Assembly: GCA_030447905.1 (NCBI GenBank)
Contig: JAUJNZ010000002.1
Coordinates: forward strand, 253,432 to 317,431
Origin: Thermoleophilaceae bacterium
GTDB lineage: Bacteria; Actinomycetota; Thermoleophilia; Solirubrobacterales; Thermoleophilaceae
DNA: 64,000 nt
Reading direction: 5' to 3'
The notes under the pieces were generated by a model. The model saw nothing but the letters and a program-made list of their open reading frames with translations. It had not been told where the DNA came from and made no database searches. This document shows positions 26,365-35,611 of this stretch, in pieces. Each line of letters begins with the position of its first letter. Within the stretch, counting starts at the first letter, position 1. The position numbers were made by a program, and so were the translations under genes.

Positions 26365-26871
26365 TCAGCCCGACTCCAGCTCCGCCAGCAGCTCGTCGAG
26401 GCGCTCGTAGGTCTCGTTGAGCCCGCTCTCCATCCCCGAGCCGAGCATCCCGTCGCGCTCCTCGGTCGTGTAGAAGAGCGAGACGGTCGTCACCTTGGTG
26501 CGCTCGCCGAGGTTTTCGAAGGTCGCCGTCTCGAGGCTGACGTAGCCCGCCATAGGCTCCCACTCGAAGGTCTGAACGATCCGCTCGGGCGGCGTGACCT
26601 CGCGGTAGCTGCCGCGGAAGGCCTCCTCGCTGCCGTCGGGATTGCGCGCGACGAACCGCCAGTCGCCGCCCGCCCGGACGTCCATCTTGTCGACCGTGAC
26701 GGTCATGCCCCGGGGCCCCCACCACTGCGGGATGAGGTCGGGGTCGGTATAGACCGCGAAGACCCGGTCTCGCGGCGCGTCGAAGACCCGCTCGACGTGG
26801 ATCTCCCGATCTGAGGGGGTGGTGATCGTCGCCGCTTTGGCGGCGGCCGGCTCCTGCCGTGCGTCCGTCAT
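26365..26871 (-). CDS. AHSA1/SRPBCC-family protein
   Basis: A 168-residue START-like (SRPBCC) protein: I-H-V-E-R-V-F-D-A-P-R-D-R-V-F (about 22-36), then D-L-I-P-Q-W-W-G-P-R-G (about 43-53), typical of Activator-of-Hsp90-ATPase-like domains, followed by G-G-D-W-R-F and a long C-terminal helix (L-N-E-T-Y-E-R-L-D-E-L-L). These proteins form a hydrophobic ligand pocket; the ligand is unknown. Its ATG overlaps the last base of the stop codon of the ArsR gene (TAATG), so translation is coupled. The ArsR repressor probably responds to the same stimulus. Confidence 0.85.
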   Translation of the reverse strand: MTDARQEPAAAKAATITTPSDREIHVERVFDAPRDRVFAVYTDPDLIPQWWGPRGMTVTVDKMDVRAGGDWRFVARNPDGSEEAFRGSYREVTPPERIVQTFEWEPMAGYVSLETATFENLGERTKVTTVSLFYTTEERDGMLGSGMESGLNETYERLDELLAELESG

Positions 26872-27218
26872 TACGTCTCTCCTTTCGTGCGCTCGAGGAG
26901 CTCCCCGAGGCGATCGAGGCGGCCGTCCAGCATCCGCCGGTAGCCCTCGATCCATCGTTGGATGTCGTCCAGGTCACGGGGACCGAGGCTGCACCGGCGG
27001 ACCCGGCCGACCTTCTCGGTCGTTACGAGCCCTGCCTCCTCCAGGACCAGGACGTGCTTCTTCAGCCCGGTCAGCGACATCTCGAACGGCTCCGCGAGCT
27101 CAGTGATCGTGGCGCTGTGGCGGCCGAGGCGCTCGAGGATTCCCCTCCGCACCGGGTCCGCGAGCGCCGCGAAGGCGTGGTCGAGATGGTGCTGATGCTG
27201 AACCATGTGGTTCAGCAT
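26871..27218 (-). CDS. ArsR-family winged-helix transcriptional regulator
   Basis: A 115-residue (or 111-residue, from the ATG at 27206) winged-helix protein: F-A-A-L-A-D-P-V-R-R-G-I-L-E-R-L (about 17-32), T-I-T-E-L-A and the recognition helix M-S-L-T-G-L-K-K-H-V-L-V-L-E-E-A-G-L-V (about 47-65). The cysteine metal motifs of ArsR/SmtB sensors are absent, as in the subgroup that accompanies AHSA1 proteins. A perfect palindrome covers both candidate start codons and is the obvious candidate operator. It is cotranscribed with the downstream AHSA1 gene. Confidence 0.85.
   Translation of the reverse strand: MLNHMVQHQHHLDHAFAALADPVRRGILERLGRHSATITELAEPFEMSLTGLKKHVLVLEEAGLVTTEKVGRVRRCSLGPRDLDDIQRWIEGYRRMLDGRLDRLGELLERTKGET
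27195..27218. promoter_or_regulatory. Perfect 24-bp palindrome over the arsR start (candidate ArsR operator)
   Basis: ATGCTGAACCA (27195-27205) and TGGTTCAGCAT (27208-27218) are exact inverted repeats with a 2-bp spacer. Both in-frame ATG codons of the ArsR gene lie inside it. The half-site ATGTGGYT recurs at 27279-27286, in what was the shared intergenic region with the divergent ArsR-AHSA1 fusion gene before the IS1595-type insertion. Confidence 0.55.
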
Positions 27219-27273
27219 ACAGGAGAGCCAACGAGGCGCAGCAACCCCGTTCTCCGGGGAAGAGCCAAGCCGC

Positions 27274-27279
27274 TTGACA
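27274..27279 (+). promoter_or_regulatory. Orphan -35 box (TTGACA) left of the IS1595-type element
   Basis: A consensus TTGACA lies 13 bases before the left terminal repeat. Its matching -10 (TATAAT, 30307-30312) lies on the other side of the element. Removal of the element plus one direct-repeat copy leaves an 18-bp spacer. Confidence 0.5.
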
Positions 27280-27292
27280 TGTGGCTAAACGG

Positions 27293-27319
27293 GGCGATTA
27301 TCCCATCTCTGTAGAGGAA
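27293..27319 (+). repeat. Left terminal inverted repeat of the IS1595-type element
   Basis: About 21 of 27 positions match the reverse complement of 30268-30293, including blocks GGCGA, TATCCCATC and TGTAGAGGA. Confidence 0.7.
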
Positions 27320-27323
27320 GGAG

Positions 27324-28127
27324 CTAAGCTACATGGCGCGTGACAGGTCGGGTCGGAGTCTCGAAGGACTCTCCGAAGGCGAGCATGCCCTCGTCGGTCA
27401 GCGCGGGACGGGGATAGAAGGTCATTCCTCCCTCAGCGGGCCAGATTCTGTAGACGGGGAACTGGCGCGCGTGGGTCAATCCGAGCCCGCGGAGGGTCGA
27501 GGTCATGAGCTGAATTGCCAGCTGACCGACGCCCAAGGTCGCCCCGTACATGTTCGATCCATCCGGGTAATCGGCGGTCCAGGGTACGTCTGGAATACGG
27601 AGGCCTAGAGCGGCGCGGCGGTGATACGTCATGAAGCGCGTTCCCGCGTACGGTGCGAGCCAGACGTGGAAGTGCGGTAGGACTTCTCGGCGCTCGTACA
27701 GCCAGCGGTAGTGCTCATCCGGGATAGCGCGGGGACTATCGGATGAGGCGAACTCAAACATCATCACCGTCTTCCATGCCCAGAGCGCGAGCGTCTTGCG
27801 CGTGGCCGGGTAGAGAGTGCGACCACGACCCTCAAGCATGGGCAATAGGGCCGGTTTCGCCTGGTTCTCTAGGTCGTTCATCCAGCCGTGGTTGCACGTG
27901 GCGCAGACTCGCCTCACCGTCGCGTGGAAGGGTGGGGCGGTGAAGGGCGAGCGCTCGTGCACGTCGTCCTGAACCTCCGCCCAGTTGACGTGGCGCGCCA
28001 TCTTCGCCTGCGCTTGCGTCGCCTTAGCGAGCCACGCGGGCCAGACGTGCTCCTTCGTCAGGTCTTTGCCCCCACAGAAGACGCAACGGCGCTTCGATCG
28101 GATCGCGCCGTCCTCTTGCTCGGCCAT
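27324..28127 (-). CDS. HNH-like zinc-binding protein (passenger gene)
   Basis: A 267-residue protein with C-V-F-C-G-G-K-D-L-T-K-E-H-V-W-P-A-W-L (the KEH core with the first CxxC, about 17-35) and C-A-T-C-N-H-G-W-M-N-D-L-E (about 76-88, second CxxC). The pattern resembles an HNH_5-type endonuclease in which H of KEH and H/N near the second knuckle would bind metal. The C-terminal 180 residues (A-L-W-A-W-K-T ... G-Q-L-A-I-Q-L ... R-I-W-P) have no known motif but are shared with the frameshifted paralogue at 4823-5666. It lies just inside the left end of the IS1595-type element, pointing outwards, and looks intact. Confidence 0.6.
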   Translation of the reverse strand: MAEQEDGAIRSKRRCVFCGGKDLTKEHVWPAWLAKATQAQAKMARHVNWAEVQDDVHERSPFTAPPFHATVRRVCATCNHGWMNDLENQAKPALLPMLEGRGRTLYPATRKTLALWAWKTVMMFEFASSDSPRAIPDEHYRWLYERREVLPHFHVWLAPYAGTRFMTYHRRAALGLRIPDVPWTADYPDGSNMYGATLGVGQLAIQLMTSTLRGLGLTHARQFPVYRIWPAEGGMTFYPRPALTDEGMLAFGESFETPTRPVTRHVA

Positions 28128-28231
28128 ACTGGCTCCTTCGACGATGGGTTTTCCCCGAGCTGCCCTGCTCTTGGCGGAGGATGGGCGGCTCGGGGCCTAA
28201 CCCGGGCAAGGTAGGGTTCTGAGCGGACGCG

Positions 28232-28399
28232 ATGGCCAAGAAGCTGCCCAAAGAGGAGCCGACCCAGAAAACCCGGCCTCGCGGGAAGGACGCTGAGGGC
28301 AAGCCGGCGAAGCCCGAGACGATCCCCGTGCCGACGCGCGGAGAGTTCTTCCGCGACTTGAAGAAGATCGCGAAGGGTGGGGACAACTCGTCCCGCTGA
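28232..28399 (+). CDS. Small basic hypothetical protein (55 aa)
   Basis: ATG 28232 opens a 55-codon frame, M-A-K-K-L-P-K-E-E-P-T-Q-K-T-R-P, rich in Lys/Pro and ending P-T-R-G-E-F-F-R-D-L-K-K-I-A-K. The V-P-x-R-G-E-F-F-R-D-L pattern looks selected and resembles short proteins I have seen in actinobacterial accessory DNA, but I cannot name a family. It overlaps the start of the next small membrane gene. It is a passenger of the IS1595-type element. Confidence 0.4.
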   Translation: MAKKLPKEEPTQKTRPRGKDAEGKPAKPETIPVPTRGEFFRDLKKIAKGGDNSSR

Positions 28400-28610
28400 T
28401 GCCGTGCCGGTCTTCCTGGACAGGGTGCGGGATACAGGAGAAACCGGCGTCATAGTCGGCGGCACGGTCGGTTTTGTCGTCGGCTCCCTGCGCTACTGGC
28501 GAACGGGCATTGGCCTCGACGCGATGCTCAAAGTGGGGGGCGTAGGGGCCTATTTCGGCTTCGCGGGCGGGGCCGTTGGCGTCATTGCTGAGATTCTCGC
28601 CCAAGCCTGA
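28377..28610 (+). CDS. Small hypothetical membrane protein
   Basis: The frame opens at GTG 28377 and runs 77 codons; GTG 28404 is an equally good start. It has hydrophobic stretches T-G-V-I-V-G-G-T-V-G-F-V-V-G and G-G-V-G-A-Y-F-G-F-A-G-G-A-V-G-V-I-A, two glycine-rich potential membrane helices. There is no family match. It overlaps the preceding 55-aa gene by 23 bases and is followed at 40 bases by another membrane frame. Confidence 0.35.
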   Translation: MGTTRPADAVPVFLDRVRDTGETGVIVGGTVGFVVGSLRYWRTGIGLDAMLKVGGVGAYFGFAGGAVGVIAEILAQA

Positions 28611-28649
28611 AGGCGCCGACGGCGCCTGCCGATTACAGTACGGAGTCCG

Positions 28650-29087
28650 ATGAAGCGGAAGCTGATCCTGCTAGGCATAGCGCTAGCCGTGGCCGCTGCC
28701 ATCGGCCTGGTTGCCAACGTGCTCAACCTCGACCAGCGCTTTCTCAGCGCGCTTGTGGGTGCCGCCATCGCCCTACTTGTGGCCTTCGGACTGCCCTTCG
28801 CCTTCAGCGTCCCGGTCGAGGGTCGCAACCGCATGCAGCCTCAAGAAGCCGCAGTTGTTGCAGACGATCACGAGGACTGGGAAGCCGTGCCCAACGATCA
28901 TGGCTTTCGACTCTCCAACGGCTTGCAGCAGCCCCTCCTCTTGAGCGATGCCCCAGTCATGCCGACCACACGCTGGGCAGAGTCCGCCTCCACCACCTTT
29001 GCGGTTGAGGTTCGCGACGAGTTTCGTGAGGTCAGCCATCCCGTTCTTCCATTGGAAGCTCTAATCGGCAACGGCTCGAGCGAGTAG
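28650..29087 (+). CDS. Hypothetical protein with two N-terminal membrane helices
   Basis: ATG 28650 starts K-R-K-L-I-L-L-G-I-A-L-A-V-A-A-A-I-G-L-V-A and a second helix A-L-V-G-A-A-I-A-L-L-V-A-F-G-L (about 35-50). The last 85 codons run antisense to the zinc-ribbon gene at 28773-29039 and may not be native, so the true C-terminus could be earlier. Function is unknown; it is a passenger of the IS1595-type element. Confidence 0.35.
   Translation: MKRKLILLGIALAVAAAIGLVANVLNLDQRFLSALVGAAIALLVAFGLPFAFSVPVEGRNRMQPQEAAVVADDHEDWEAVPNDHGFRLSNGLQQPLLLSDAPVMPTTRWAESASTTFAVEVRDEFREVSHPVLPLEALIGNGSSE
28773..29039 (-). CDS. Zinc-ribbon protein (paralogue of 30016-30249)
   Basis: An 88-residue protein with a clear zinc ribbon: L-C-P-A-C-G-R-H-D-W (about 20-29) and V-C-N-N-C-G-F-L-R-L-H (about 58-68). 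The same C-x-A-C-G-x-x-x-W ... V-C-x-N-C-G-x-x-R-x-H layout occurs at 30016-30249, and both begin with a short helix L-V-x-x-L-N. The two paralogues flank the transposase on the same strand. The C-terminal half after the second knuckle may be longer than native. A DNA- or protein-binding role in transposition is possible but unproven. Confidence 0.55.
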   Translation of the reverse strand: MADLTKLVANLNRKGGGGGLCPACGRHDWGIAQEEGLLQAVGESKAMIVGHGFPVLVIVCNNCGFLRLHAVATLDRDAEGEGQSEGHK

Positions 29088-30016
29088 CGTCTCGAAATCC
29101 GCCCGCCGATCGTCGCGGTGATTGAGCCGCCACGCGTACTCGTTGAGGTATCCCTGTAGCCACTTGCGGGAGACGCCGTGGTAGTTCCCCGCGATCCCGT
29201 TCTTCACGTTGCCGAAGAAACCTTCCACGGTATTCGTATGGACGTCTCCGCTCGCGTAGACTCGCTCTGAGTGAGCGATCGTCTCATGTTCGCCCGGATG
29301 GCCCATCTTGTGGTAGCCGACCCAATCGTCGGTCACGAGCCGCGCGTTCGGGTGGACGTGCTTGCGCACCGCATCGGGGGCGCGCTCGCCAGCTTGACTA
29401 ACGAGCAGGCGGGCCTTGCCGTCGCGCTGGATGACGCCAACCACGGGCGTCTTGCGAGCCTTCGCCCAGGTGATCGCCTCCGGGCGCGTCATGCCGCGCG
29501 TCTGAGACGCCTTCGGCTTTCCACCCCACCACGTCTCATCGGCCTCGACAGTCTCGCCCTGCTCGCCAAGCGGCGCCTCGGCTTCCTGCGCCATGAGGTT
29601 GTTGCGGATCAGGTTCAGCATCCGCCACGCGGTCTTGTAGGTCACGCCCAGCTCCGCTCTAGGTGCTTGGCGGACACTCCGCACTTTGTGCTCGTCATGA
29701 GGTAGCAGGCATAGAACCAGAGAACGAGCGAGGTCGAGGACTTGTGGAAGATCGTGCCCGCCGTGGGCTGAATGTGATGGCCGCAGGCCGTGCAAGTCCA
29801 CGACTGCCGACGTTGCGCCGTCGCGTAGCGCTTGAAGGACCGGCGCTTATCGCACTTCGGGCAGTGGGCGTGTTCTCCGTCGTCGGAGAAGCGCGAGCGC
29901 CAAAGGTGCTCTAGGCAGGCGTCGTCGTCGGGGAACTCCCGCATGAACTCCATGAGCGAGTAGCGCGAGGACGACGACTTGGCGCGCTGAGGATCTTTCC
30001 TATCGACTGGCGGCAT
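29061..30016 (-). pseudogene. IS1595-family transposase (ISXO2-like), single frameshift
   Basis: ATG 30016 gives an N-terminal zinc ribbon, C-P-K-C-D-K-R-R-S-F and W-T-C-T-A-C-G-H-H, followed by T-A-G-T-I-F-H-K-S-S-T-S-L-V-L-W-F, the canonical opening of ISXO2-like transposases. After K-H-L-E-R (near 29655) the frame shifts. The second frame continues E-L-G-V-T-Y-K-T-A-W-R-M-L, then V-E-A-D-E-T-W-W-G-G-K (first Asp), V-T-D-D-W-V-G-Y (second Asp) and N-T-V-E-G-F-F-G-N-V-K (third acidic/Asn position), ending at 29061. All catalytic residues are readable. With the one indel repaired the enzyme would be about 318 residues. Confidence 0.85.
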
Positions 30017-30249
30017 CAGTAGCCCTGCGCTCGGTTCTCAATGTGCTGAGCAGAGTGGAAGCGGACGTGCCCGCAATTGGTGCAGACCAGCGCGAGCACC
30101 TCAAGCTCCTCCCCGAGGGTGGTGACGGCATGCCCGTAGTCCCATTGATCGTGGCCGCACGCTGAGCAGCGAGGGTTGATCCTCGCCGCGTTGAGCTGCA
30201 TGACCAGTCGAGCTACGCGGTCGGAACGCTGGGTGGGCTCGTTTGCCAT
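30016..30249 (-). CDS. Zinc-ribbon protein (paralogue of 28773-29039)
   Basis: A 77-residue protein with R-C-S-A-C-G-H-D-Q-W (about 27-36) and V-C-T-N-C-G-H-V-R-F-H (about 55-65), a small zinc ribbon. Its ATG lies 19 bases from the right terminal repeat. Its stop codon shares base 30016 with the transposase start, so the two are translationally coupled. That tight linkage and the second copy downstream suggest it is part of the element rather than host DNA. Confidence 0.6.
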   Translation of the reverse strand: MANEPTQRSDRVARLVMQLNAARINPRCSACGHDQWDYGHAVTTLGEELEVLALVCTNCGHVRFHSAQHIENRAQGY

Positions 30250-30267
30250 GCAGGCATCTTACCACAA

Positions 30268-30293
30268 TCCTCTACAACGATGGGATAGTCGCC
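30268..30293 (-). repeat. Right terminal inverted repeat of the IS1595-type element
   Basis: Inverted partner of 27293-27319 with blocks TCCTCTACA, GATGGGATA and TCGCC. Confidence 0.7.
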
Positions 30294-30306
30294 CTACGCG
30301 GTCACA

Positions 30307-30312
30307 TATAAT
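30307..30312 (+). promoter_or_regulatory. -10 box of the ArsR-AHSA1 fusion gene
   Basis: TATAAT, six bases before the ATG at 30319, so the transcript would start at or next to the start codon (leaderless). Its natural -35 (27274-27279) is now 3 kb away across the inserted element. Confidence 0.6.
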
Positions 30313-30318
30313 CGCGGC

Positions 30319-31090
30319 ATGGACGCGGTGTTCAGATCCCTCGCCGATCCGACGCGCCGGAGCCTGCTCGACGAGCTGTTCGAGCGAGACGGGCAGACCC
30401 TCAGCGCGTTCGAGGCGCGGTTGCCGATGACGCGCTTCGGCGTCATGAAGCACCTGCGGGTGCTGGAGGAGGCGGGTCTCGTGGTCACGCGCAGGCGCGG
30501 GCGCGAGAACTCCACTTCCTGAACCCCGTCCCGATCCGCCTCGTCCACGACCGCTGGGTGAGCAAGTACGCCGAGCCCTGGGCCGCGACGCTCAGCGGAC
30601 TCAAGCAACGATTGGAGGAGAAGACGATGGAGAAGGTGTTCGAGATCTACATCAAGACCACGCCGGAGCGTCTGTGGGAGGCGATCACCGACAGCGAGAG
30701 GCGGCGATACAACTTCGGCGTCGGCGTCGAAACGGACTGGACGCCGGGCTCGCGCTACGAGGGCGTCCACCCGATGGCGCCCGGGCCACTGCTCGAGGGC
30801 GAGAACCTGGAGGTCGATCCGCCCCGGCGGCTCGTCCAGAGCTTCACGGCGCTCTGGAGCGAGGACGCGAAGGCCGAGGGAACCTCGAGGGTGACCTGGG
30901 AGATCGAGGCGGTCGGCGACTCGTGCCGGCTGACCGTCATCCACGACCAGCCGCGCGAGGGCGCAAACGCCGAGCTCTACGGCGGCTGGCCGCAGATCCT
31001 TTCCGGCCTGAAGACGCTGCTCGAGACCGGGGAGTCACTTACCACCCCGGCTCGCTCCGCTATGGGGAAGGCGCGGAAGCGGCTGTCTAA
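30319..31090 (+). pseudogene. ArsR-AHSA1 fusion regulator, two frameshifts
   Basis: ATG 30319 gives an ArsR winged helix (F-R-S-L-A-D-P-T-R-R-S-L-L-D-E-L-F and T-R-F-G-V-M-K-H-L-R-V-L-E-E-A-G). After R-G-R-E-N the frame is lost (about 30510). The next frame reads L-H-F-L-N-P-V-P-I-R and S-K-Y-A-E-P-W, and runs without a stop straight into an SRPBCC domain (V-F-E-I-Y-I-K-T-T-P-E-R-L-W, Y-N-F-G-V-G-V-E-T-D-W, W-E-I-E-A-V-G-D-S-C-R-L-T-V). One-polypeptide ArsR-SRPBCC regulators of about 260 residues are a known actinobacterial type. A second shift near 31045 restores T-P-G-S-L-R-Y-G and the stop at 31090. Ligand unknown. Confidence 0.7.
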
Positions 31091-31141
31091 GCGCCGCGAA
31101 GTCAGAGCTCCGGACATCCTGACGAACGAGCGAGGCTGAAA

Positions 31142-31795
31142 ATGGCAACCGAACAAGACGAACTGATCTACGGCCGGATCTCCTCGGAAACCGTGCGCGA
31201 GGCCACCGGTCGCGGCTGGGAAGGGTGGCTCGATGCGCTCGCGCAGCGGGCGCCGCGGCCTGGAGCCACAAGGAGATCGTGGACTACCTCGAGCGCGAGC
31301 ACCTCGAGGTCGGCTCGGGCTGGTGGCGACGTCGATCACGGTCGCCTACGAGCAGGCCCGCGGCAAGCGGGCCGCGGGCGAGACCGCCGCGGGCTTCCAG
31401 GTCGGCGTCCAGCGAAGCGTCGCCACGACGGCGACGGAGGCGTGGGAGCTGATCACCTCGCAGCCGAGCTGTGGCTGGGCGAGGGGGCGTCCGTGGCCTT
31501 CGACGAGGGCGAGCGGTATGAGGTGCAATCGGGGAACGGCGGTCCCGGCTCGAGCGGCGAGATCCGCGTCGTGAAACCCGGCGACCGCCTGCGAATGACC
31601 TGGCAGCCGGCGGGCTGGCCGGCACCGGCGACGCTTCAGCTCACGCTCTCGGAGACAAGGTCCGGAAAGACCGCAATCCACGCGCAGCTGGAGAAGCTCC
31701 CCGACGCCGACGCTCGCGAGGCGGTGCGTAAGCGCTGGCGCGAGGCACTCGAGCGGATCGCCACGGCGGCCGCATCAGCGGCCCCGGCCAGGTAG
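31142..31795 (+). pseudogene. DUF4287/SRPBCC-type protein, several frameshifts
   Basis: ATG 31142 opens with a helical N-terminus (V-R-E-A-T-G-R-G-W-E-G-W). Other frames supply H-K-E-I-V-D-Y-L-E-R-E-H-L-E-V-G-S-G-W-W, S-I-T-V-A-Y-E-Q-A-R-G, then G-F-Q-V-G-V-Q-R-S-V-A-T-T-A, and finally G-E-I-R-V-V-K-P-G-D-R-L-R-M-T-W-Q-P (AHSA1-like sheet) and a C-terminal helix ending at 31795. At least three single-base shifts are needed. It follows the fusion regulator on the same strand and was probably its target gene. The 3' end runs directly into sequence belonging to the truncated reductase. Confidence 0.55.
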
Positions 31796-31797
31796 CG

Positions 31798-32757
31798 GTG
31801 GGCGACCGGGTCCTCTCTGCCAAGGACATCGTGGTCTCCACGGGGTCTGAGCCCATCGTTCCTCCGGTGCCCGGGCTGCGCGAGCTCGCCGGGGTCTGGA
31901 CCAACCGCGAGGCGACCGGGCTCAGGGCGGTGCCCGAGCGTCTGATCGTCCTCGGCGCGGGACCGGTTGGGGTCGAGATGGCCCAGGCCGTGCGGCGGTT
32001 GGGCGCGCCGGTCGCGATCGTCGAGGGCACTGACCACGTCCTTCCGCGCGAGCCTCGGCAGCTCGGGGACGCCCTCGGGAGGCCCTCGCGGGCGAGGCGA
32101 TCGAGCTGCACTTCGGACAGCACGCCTCGGGGGCGCGGCGCGAGGGGACGACTACGTGATCGCCTTTCCGGACGGAGGCGAGCTTCGCGGCGACCGCCTG
32201 CTCGTGGCGACCGGCCGCCGGCCCCGGGCGCAGGGCCTCGGGCTCGAGAGACGATCGGGATCGAGCCGGGGCCACACGGGATCGAGGTCGACACACGCAT
32301 GTCCGCCGGTGAAGGGGTCTGGGCGATCGGCGACGTGACCGGCACCTGGCCGCTCACCTACGTCGGCAAGTACCAGGGGCGCGTGGCCGCCGCGAACATC
32401 CTCGGCGAGCCCCGCGAGGCGAGCTACGGGGCCGTGCCGCGCGTCGTGTTCACCGATCCGCAGGCCGCTGCGGTGGGGGAGGCGGAGGGACCGGTGACCG
32501 CCACGGTCCCCGTGTCGGATGTTCCGCGCGCCGCCACCTACACGCGGGACTACGACAAGCGCCCGGGCTTTCTCACCGGCGCCTACGCGCTCGGACCCGA
32601 GGCCGGCGAGTGGCTCCAGCAGGCGACGCTCGCCATCCGCGCGAAGGTCCCGCTCGAGATCATGGCGGACACGATCCAGCCCTTCCCGACCTTCTCGGAG
32701 ATCTTCCTACACGGGTTGACGGCGCTCGGCGCGAAAGCTCCCACCCGGGCCGGTTGA
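31798..32757 (+). pseudogene. Flavin disulfide reductase (dihydrolipoamide/mercuric reductase-like), 5'-truncated and frameshifted
   Basis: The frame has D-I-V-V-S-T-G-S-E-P at its start, then the NAD(P)-binding loop V-L-G-A-G-P-V-G-V-E-M-A (about 51-62), then G-V-W-A-I-G-D-V-T-G (FAD-contact motif, near 32320) and a dimerisation domain with Y-D-K-R-P-G-F and D-T-I-Q-P-F-P-T-F-S-E. The first 110-130 residues, including the FAD GxGxxG and the redox CxxxxC, are missing. Homologous sequence can be traced back only to about 31775, inside the C-terminal codons of the preceding gene. A stretch at 32080-32260 reads in other frames. It cannot be a working enzyme. Confidence 0.7.
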
Positions 32758-32917
32758 CCGGGGCCCACGCGCCGGGGCCTTACCGTCCGTCGGCGCCCTC
32801 ACCCTCCGCCGCGTGCGGGCACGCTCGTGCTCGCCTCTCCGCCCGAGCTCCCAACCTATCGCTGCCCGAGACGGGCGGGCGCCACAGTGGCGTATCTCCG
32901 TATCGCGAGCCGCGCGA

Positions 32918-33175
32918 TCACATCATCACCTCATCGACGTAGCAGTACCGCCACGCCTCGCCGGGCTCGATCGAACCGACGAGCGGGTGCTCTGACTGGT
33001 GCGCGTGCCTGGTCGCGTGGCAGTTCTTCGAGGAGTCGCAGCAGCCGACGTGCCCGCAGACCAGGCACAGGCGCAGGTGCACCCACGAGTCGCCCGTCTT
33101 GAGGCAGTCCTCGCAGCCGTCGGCCTCGGCGAAGACGGCGCGGACCTGGTCGAGATGAGAGCAGGAGGGATCCAT
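32918..33175 (-). CDS. UBP-type zinc-finger protein (ZnF-UBP)
   Basis: An 85-residue protein that is almost entirely one ZnF-UBP domain: C-S-H (about 4-6), D-G-C-E-D-C (about 20-25), W-V-H-L-R-L-C-L-V-C-G-H-V-G-C-C-D (about 32-48) and H-A-T-R-H-A-H-Q-S-E-H-P-L-V (about 56-69), ending W-R-Y-C-Y-V-D-E. In eukaryotes this fold binds the free C-terminal Gly-Gly of ubiquitin; bacteria have many stand-alone copies of unknown partner. It follows lon on the same strand with 93 bases between, so it may be co-transcribed. The start ATG 33175 has a GGAGG-like site. Confidence 0.85.
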   Translation of the reverse strand: MDPSCSHLDQVRAVFAEADGCEDCLKTGDSWVHLRLCLVCGHVGCCDSSKNCHATRHAHQSEHPLVGSIEPGEAWRYCYVDEVMM

Positions 33176-33268
33176 CACGCCGATCGCTCCTCCACCATGA
33201 AAGTCGTCGCCAAGCTCGAGCTCACTGCATCCTCCTTTTCGCTCTCGCACGCTCGCGCCGGCGGGTGC

Positions 33269-35563
<2,295 letters not shown>

Positions 35564-35585
35564 AGGTGTCTCCGTTCGGTGTTCG

Positions 35586-35603
35586 GGCGCTCACCCGAGC
35601 GCC
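35586..35603 (-). promoter_or_regulatory. Hairpin in the lon leader
   Basis: GGCGCTC (35586-35592) and GAGCGCC (35597-35603) form a 7-bp stem with a 4-base loop between the inferred transcription start and the lon start codon. It may affect translation or mRNA stability. Confidence 0.35.
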
Positions 35604-35611
35604 GCGACTCC

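Larger units (their letters stand above)
27293..30293. mobile_element. IS1595-type (ISXO2-like transposase) element with passenger genes
   Basis: The ends are inverted repeats. The left reads GGCGATTATCCCATC from 27293, and the right, on the minus strand from 30293, reads GGCGACTATCCCATC; both continue to TGTAGAGGA. The flanks carry TAAACGG (27286-27292) and TACGCGG (30295-30301), an imperfect direct repeat that may be a decayed target duplication. Inside are an ISXO2-like transposase pseudogene, two zinc-ribbon paralogues on either side of it, an HNH-like gene and small plus-strand genes. At 3.0 kb it is longer than a minimal IS, but IS1595-group elements are known to carry passengers. Confidence 0.7.

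Noticed and set aside
29640..29680. Programmed ribosomal frameshifting in the IS1595-type transposase
   Set aside because: No slippery heptamer or downstream pseudoknot is apparent, the family does not normally use frameshifting, and many unrelated genes in the window have similar single-base breaks.
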